Below the pieces are notes generated by a model that was not told the DNA's origin, did no database searches, and was given only the letters and a program-made list of their open reading frames with translations. Below, piece by piece: positions 14,331 through 18,443 of a DNA stretch of 18,443 nt; the first letter of the stretch is position 1, and every line of letters begins with the position of its first letter. The stretch covers positions 1 to 18,443 of the forward strand of contig JAEYYE010000036.1 of the NCBI GenBank assembly GCA_023430945.1, in the 5' to 3' direction. The DNA is from Bacteroidota bacterium (GTDB lineage: Bacteria > Bacteroidota > Bacteroidia > Flavobacteriales_F > PHOS-HE28). A program made the position numbers and the translations under genes.

Positions 14331-17300
14331 TTACGGCTGCACCACCAATCGCCGGGTGTACACCTTCTCTCCCGTAGTGATGTTCACCATGTACATTCCT
14401 GCGGCGACTTCGCCTTGCAGATCCATCACTGTGTTGAGGTAGCCTTCCGGCGTTGCGATCGTACGACCGGTCATTCGCTTGCCGCTCAGATCGAGGATCT
14501 CAACAGAAACCATTGTGACCTGTTCTTCGAGCGAGCTTAAGCTGATGAACAGCTGATCGCCACGGTTCGGGTTGGGCCATAGCTGCAGGGCAGCTTCCCT
14601 GTTCCCGCTCTCGATCATGGAGTTCTGGCTGCCGGTGGGTGCAGTACCAATGTTCAGAGTGCAGATGTCGCCCCATGGACACCACTGCCCGTTCTTGTAC
14701 GCACGCACATCCACTTCGTACTGCGAGCCCATCATGAGCACCTGGCCACTCCACCAAAGCTGTACGAAGTAGCTGCTTGTCGTACGCACCACTTCGAAGC
14801 CTTCGGCCAGCTGCCGGAAGCGGAACTGGTATTGTGTGGCGCCGCTCACCGGCCTTGCATGCACGTATTGCCCCGATGCGAAATTCCTGTATTGGCCGCA
14901 GCTAAGGAACGCATTACCAGGAATGTCCATCAGCTTGGTCGTAGGGCATGCTGCTGCGGTTGGATCGATCTTGAACATGCATGCCGGGCCCCATTCACTG
15001 TTCACGCCGTTCACACGGGAACGTACACGCACGTTCATGGTGACACCCGCCGGAATGTGCATTGATGATGCCCAGTTGTTGATCAGCATGTGGCATGCGC
15101 GTGTTGCGCCCACCGATCCGAAGTTGTCCGAAGTAGCGTGGTTGCGGAAACGGCGGAAGCTGTACGTGCCGTTCGGATCGAAGATCCAGAACTCATAACC
15201 GGTGTTCGTGCTTTGCACGGAGTTGGCGCCACCCGGTATCCAGAGAGCGCTCACCGCAGGATTCTCGCTCGCCACGATGAATTGGTTGCTCATCCAATCC
15301 ATTTTGTCACAGCTCGTATAGATCAATCGGTCCGTACCGATCGGTACACAGAAACTTTCGGTTCCCATCATGGAACTTACCGATCCACCGAAGCCTTTCG
15401 AATTATCGATCAGGCGTTCATTGCTACCGGCCATGCGCAGGACATAACCGCCACTGGTGATCCCATCACCAGCGGAATCGAACACGCTAATATCATAGCA
15501 GCCTTCCGGCAGGCAGCACGTGGTCTGCAGGGAAGCGTGGTTCATGCCGATATACGGTCCGCCGGAGCATACGAGCAGATCGGTGTTCATCTCGCGGATC
15601 TCCCACGTGGTCTGGCTGCCATTGGCATCGGTGCGGATCTCAACCGTTACGTTCTGTGAACAAGCGATACCCACGCATTCGCAGTTCGAGTTCAGTTCAC
15701 CAAGGATGAACCCGGGGCCGGCATCGCATGCCCAGCCCACCTCACCAAATACGGTGGGACATGAATCGATGTCACCACAGATCCCATCACCATCCGCATC
15801 GTTCAATGGATCATTCGGGCAGGCATCAATGCTGTTGCTCACGTAACCTGTGGGCTGCTCGCATTCCATCATGATCACAGTTGAATCGCCCAAGCCATCG
15901 CCATCTGCATCAGCGTACCAGGCTACAGCTTGTTCAACTTCGATCTGAACCGCATCGTTGTTGCTGCAACCGTTCGCGTCGGTATAATCATACCATACGG
16001 TCTGTGTACCAATTGAAGGATCGAAGCTTGATCCGCTGATACCAGTACCGCTCCATGAACCACCGGCAGGCGAGCCGGCAAGTTCGATCGGACCATCCAC
16101 CGTGCATGCGTCAAGGTATTCGCCCGCATCCACTTCCGGAGTAGCGTTCACAGTGAAGGTGGCGGGCAGGCGTGTGAGCGAAGAGCAAAGGTTCGTTCGG
16201 CAGCCTGCATAGAAGGTCGTTGTACCAGGCTGGGAGGGATCCACAAGCGATGCGGAAACTGGATCGAAGATGGCCGTGCCTACCACAGTGCCACCCATGG
16301 GCTGATCGTACCAATCAACAGCCACCGGCAGTGTATAGTCGATCTCGATCGCCGCACTTCCGATCGTGCCATCGGGATCGATCGCATCGAAACCGAAGAT
16401 CACACCGTTGTTCGAAGTTTCCCGCGTGAAAAGTTGGATCGTTCCGCCGTTCAGGGGGAAGTTCGGCAGCGCGATCACCGGGTTGGGGGAGATCGTACCA
16501 GCGGAGGAAAGTGGAGAAAGCTGCGTTTCGGCAAGGGTGTAGGCACCACCGAGGGAAACCCGCATATGGTTGCGTTGCGAGCCGGAGTTGGCTACGACAT
16601 TCGTGAGCACCAGGCGTGCGTTCGTGATCACTGCACCGGCGGGAAGCGCTGGAACGGATACACTGGCGACCAATGTTGCCGTGGTGGCGTTGCTGGGGAA
16701 GTTGGATCCGGGGAAGGATGTGTTCGAAAGCATGTTCAACGGAGGGCAACTTGCGGTGAGCCCTTCACCTGCCGGGATCGTTGTGCCTTCGCAGATCGCC
16801 GTACCCGTAGCGGCGATCGGTTCGCCAGGAGATTGCATCACGGAAAGCACCATGTCGTTGGTGGAAGCGGTGCAAACACCATTGCTGATCGTCCAGCGCA
16901 AGGTGTATGATCCGCTCGCTGCAATTGGATCGAAGGTCGCAGCGGGATCTGAAGTGGAACTGAACTGGGCCATGGAAGTGGAAGGACCTGAAACGATACT
17001 CCAAGCGCCGGTGCCGATCGAAGGCAGGTTTGCTCCCAGCATCGCGCTCACATTTCCACATACCGATTGATCGGCGCCGGCATTCGCCGTTGTAGGTACT
17101 GCGTCCACATTCACAACAACATCGTCGAAGGCAGAAGCACAAGGCGGATTGGAAACGGTCCAACGGAAGGTGTAAGGTGAACCAGCTGCCGTAAGTCCGC
17201 TGATCGATGTGGTGGGTGATACTGGATTCACGATGTTGGCAGTGCCACCAGCGATCTGCGTCCATGTGCCGGATCCTGAAGTTGGCGCAATAGCTGTCAT

Positions 17301-18443
17301 GGCCACCGATCCCAGCGATGCACAGATCGTCTTGTCCGCACCCGCGTTCACAGGTGCAGGTGGTGGTGTGATCGAGACCGTGGTGGTCGCTGTGGCAGGA
17401 CATCCACCCAGTACGGATCTTGCACTAACGATATAGGTCCCAGCAGCCGCAGCACCCGCATTCGTAATGGTGGGATCTTCGACCGTACTGTTGAACCCGT
17501 TCGGTCCTGTCCAATCGAAGATCGAGCCTGTGGAGGTAGCGTTCAGTTCGATCATGCTACCCTGGCAGACAGGGGAATTGCTGGAAGCGGAAACTGCCGG
17601 GGGGGCGCCGATGCAAGGCGTTACGTTAACGAGATAGTCCTCCGCCTGGCCATAATCATATGTACCACAGGGTGCGGAAGGATAGACCACTGAATTTGCC
17701 CAATCCTTTACGATCCGCATTCGGTAAGTGCCGCCTACAGCACTGTTGGGCACGGTGATATTCGTTGTTGCGGCAGCCGTGCAGTTACCATTGTTCGTGA
17801 TGCTGCCGATCGGAGTGCCGGGCAGATCGAACATGCCATCGCCATTCCAATCGAAGAACGCTGTGAAGTAGTTGGTGAAGTTCCCTTCGGTGTTACCGCT
17901 CACGGAGATCGAATAGGTCCCCCCACCGGTCACCTGCGCAGGTGCGACCGTGCCGGTGAAATCCTGCAAAGCGATCGTTTCGCTGGTTGAATTGCTGCTG
18001 CTGTTATCGATGCCGGCGAACTGCACACGGCATATGGGTTCCACGTTCTGGGTGAAGGTGGGAGCACAGATGTTCGCGGATAGGCAGATCGAGAACGTGC
18101 CTTCGTCACCATCTTCTGTACTATTGAAGACACGCAGATAATAGGTGGTCCCTGGAGTGAAGGTGGTGAAGCTCAATGTACCCGAAGTAGAGCAGGCGAG
18201 TTCTGCCCCGGTGCAACTCGTATGAACGGCCATTCCATGACCTTGGATGGATCCGGGTGTAAGGGTGATGTTGATCGGAGAAGCGAAGGAAGCGGTGTTG
18301 AACGTGTACCATGCATCCTGGATCCCACCTGCACCGGCGCACGAAGGAGAGTTCGTACCGCCGGCATCCTGCGTTGTTCCGGCTACGGAATTCCCCGTAC
18401 AACTTCCTGGAGCACCGATCGTAAGTGCTTCAGCATTCGCACA
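14331..18443 (-). CDS. Secreted Ig-like/GEVED protein with T9SS type A sorting domain, 5'-truncated by the window
   Basis: The frame is open from the right edge to TAA at 14331 (1,370 codons visible). The ATG at 18233 lies inside a domain and is not the start: upstream codons continue the same fold (CANAEALTIG, GGIQDAWYTFNTASF). Numbering from the window edge: PPC-like sandwich 1-122; GEVED domain 126-274 (TAFFDWNGDGMFD, TYDYGQAEDYLVNV); Ig-like 277-358; two NAGADK/NAGADQ SprB-like domains 363-446 and 451-535; an Ig_7-like domain 538-767 split by an inserted jelly-roll-like segment at about 567-709; another SprB-like domain 770-836; a TSP3/MopE-like calcium cassette 840-926 (YADADGDGLGD, DADGDGICG, CDAGPG...CECVG). 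Residues 932-1267 hold the TTWEI and two FN3-like repeats; 1286-1370 hold a T9SS type A sorting tail (WPNPNRGDQL, MYMVNITTGEKVYTRRLVVQP). Expected on the cell surface or released. No catalytic motif was recognised; an adhesive role is inferred. The C-terminus is paralogous to that of the gene at 59-3013. Confidence 0.95.
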   Translation of the reverse strand, partial: CANAEALTIGAPGSCTGNSVAGTTQDAGGTNSPSCAGAGGIQDAWYTFNTASFASPINITLTPGSIQGHGMAVHTSCTGAELACSTSGTLSFTTFTPGTTYYLRVFNSTEDGDEGTFSICLSANICAPTFTQNVEPICRVQFAGIDNSSSNSTSETIALQDFTGTVAPAQVTGGGTYSISVSGNTEGNFTNYFTAFFDWNGDGMFDLPGTPIGSITNNGNCTAAATTNITVPNSAVGGTYRMRIVKDWANSVVYPSAPCGTYDYGQAEDYLVNVTPCIGAPPAVSASSNSPVCQGSMIELNATSTGSIFDWTGPNGFNSTVEDPTITNAGAAAAGTYIVSARSVLGGCPATATTTVSITPPPAPVNAGADKTICASLGSVAMTAIAPTSGSGTWTQIAGGTANIVNPVSPTTSISGLTAAGSPYTFRWTVSNPPCASAFDDVVVNVDAVPTTANAGADQSVCGNVSAMLGANLPSIGTGAWSIVSGPSTSMAQFSSTSDPAATFDPIAASGSYTLRWTISNGVCTASTNDMVLSVMQSPGEPIAATGTAICEGTTIPAGEGLTASCPPLNMLSNTSFPGSNFPSNATTATLVASVSVPALPAGAVITNARLVLTNVVANSGSQRNHMRVSLGGAYTLAETQLSPLSSAGTISPNPVIALPNFPLNGGTIQLFTRETSNNGVIFGFDAIDPDGTIGSAAIEIDYTLPVAVDWYDQPMGGTVVGTAIFDPVSASLVDPSQPGTTTFYAGCRTNLCSSLTRLPATFTVNATPEVDAGEYLDACTVDGPIELAGSPAGGSWSGTGISGSSFDPSIGTQTVWYDYTDANGCSNNDAVQIEVEQAVAWYADADGDGLGDSTVIMMECEQPTGYVSNSIDACPNDPLNDADGDGICGDIDSCPTVFGEVGWACDAGPGFILGELNSNCECVGIACSQNVTVEIRTDANGSQTTWEIREMNTDLLVCSGGPYIGMNHASLQTTCCLPEGCYDISVFDSAGDGITSGGYVLRMAGSNERLIDNSKGFGGSVSSMMGTESFCVPIGTDRLIYTSCDKMDWMSNQFIVASENPAVSALWIPGGANSVQSTNTGYEFWIFDPNGTYSFRRFRNHATSDNFGSVGATRACHMLINNWASSMHIPAGVTMNVRVRSRVNGVNSEWGPACMFKIDPTAAACPTTKLMDIPGNAFLSCGQYRNFASGQYVHARPVSGATQYQFRFRQLAEGFEVVRTTSSYFVQLWWSGQVLMMGSQYEVDVRAYKNGQWCPWGDICTLNIGTAPTGSQNSMIESGNREAALQLWPNPNRGDQLFISLSSLEEQVTMVSVEILDLSGKRMTGRTIATPEGYLNTVMDLQGEVAAGMYMVNITTGEKVYTRRLVVQP
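14334..15650 (-). repeat. Paralogous C-terminal module, copy 2
   Basis: Encodes the TTWEI domain, two FN3-like repeats and the T9SS tail of the partial gene, collinear with 62-1402. Differences are spread through the module rather than clustered, and indels are small: 'GDGMASGNNGGYILRMAG' in copy 1 against 'GDGITSGGYVLRMAG' here, and 'WWAAPTPVLVEGSQ' against 'WWSGQVLMMGSQ'. This suggests an older duplication, not a recent copy or assembly artefact. Confidence 0.85.
16143..16832 (-). other. Ig_7-like domain split by an inserted jelly-roll-like segment
   Basis: The host begins EPIAATGTAICEGTTIPAGEG (to about 16746) and resumes at VDWYDQPMGGTVVGTAIFDP through TTTFYAGC (16316-16143), together matching the C.G...G...WY...GG....TTTYY.GC pattern of Ig_7-like domains. 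The roughly 143-residue insert (about 16317-16745) carries MLSNTSFPGSNFP, ALPAGAVITNARLVLTNVVA, RVSLGGAYTLAETQLSP and FTRETSNNGVIFGFDAID. It resembles P-domain or jelly-roll folds, but I cannot name it firmly. Confidence 0.55.

Noticed and set aside
62..15650. The flanking 1.3-kb repeats considered as ends of a composite mobile element
   Set aside because: They are coding modules with diffuse divergence; there are no terminal inverted repeats, target duplications, transposase or integrase in the window.
18233..18233. ATG at 18233 as the start of the right-hand gene
   Set aside because: The frame remains open for 70 more codons to the window edge. The upstream translation (CANAEALTIG ... DAWYTFNT) is the first half of the same PPC-like domain, so the true start is outside the window.

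Overview
The window comes from a member of Bacteroidota, most likely Flavobacteriales. The support is two C-terminal domains of the type IX secretion system (T9SS) type A sorting family (WPNPNRGDQL..., ending in ...GMYMVNIT.GEK.YT.RLV.Q), GEVED domains, and very large secreted mosaics of Ig-like domains. No ribosomal, tRNA or core metabolic gene is present, so the placement cannot be made finer from this sequence alone.

Almost all of the DNA is taken up by three genes on the minus strand, in transcription order: (1) 18443-14331, the 3' part of a gene whose 5' end lies outside the window; (2) 13822-3113, a giant gene of about 3,569 codons; (3) 3013-59, a 984-codon gene. All three look like exported multidomain surface or extracellular proteins, and no enzyme active site was recognised. 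Genes 1 and 3 end in closely related modules of about 440 residues: a 'TTWEI...GGPY' domain, two FN3-like repeats and a T9SS type A tail. Gene 2, lying between them, ends instead in a tandem dockerin-like repeat. All three genes carry the same small Ca-binding/Cys cassette (TSP3-like DxDxDG followed by CDxG...CECVG) just before the C-terminal module.

Genes 1 and 3 are each followed by a perfect palindromic hairpin plus T-rich tract, good intrinsic terminators for minus-strand transcription (14282-14313 and about 11-44). Gene 2 is followed by a strong hairpin without a T-tract (3068-3106). This suggests three separate transcription units rather than one tight operon. Non-coding DNA is limited to 1-58, 3014-3112 and 13823-14330.

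The most interesting signal is domain nesting. In gene 2 a three-domain unit recurs four times. In every copy the third Ig/PKD-like domain is split at the same point, just before its 'Y.WSP' strand, by a different globular domain (a FGFNG...YTEFS domain, a lamin-tail-like domain, a jelly-roll-like domain, a GEVED domain). The first domains of copies 3 and 4 are uninterrupted homologues that show the empty site. Gene 1 has a fifth case in an Ig_7-like host. This looks like a conserved cargo slot in a surface-protein scaffold. Function is inferred only: adhesion, matrix building or display of binding domains.
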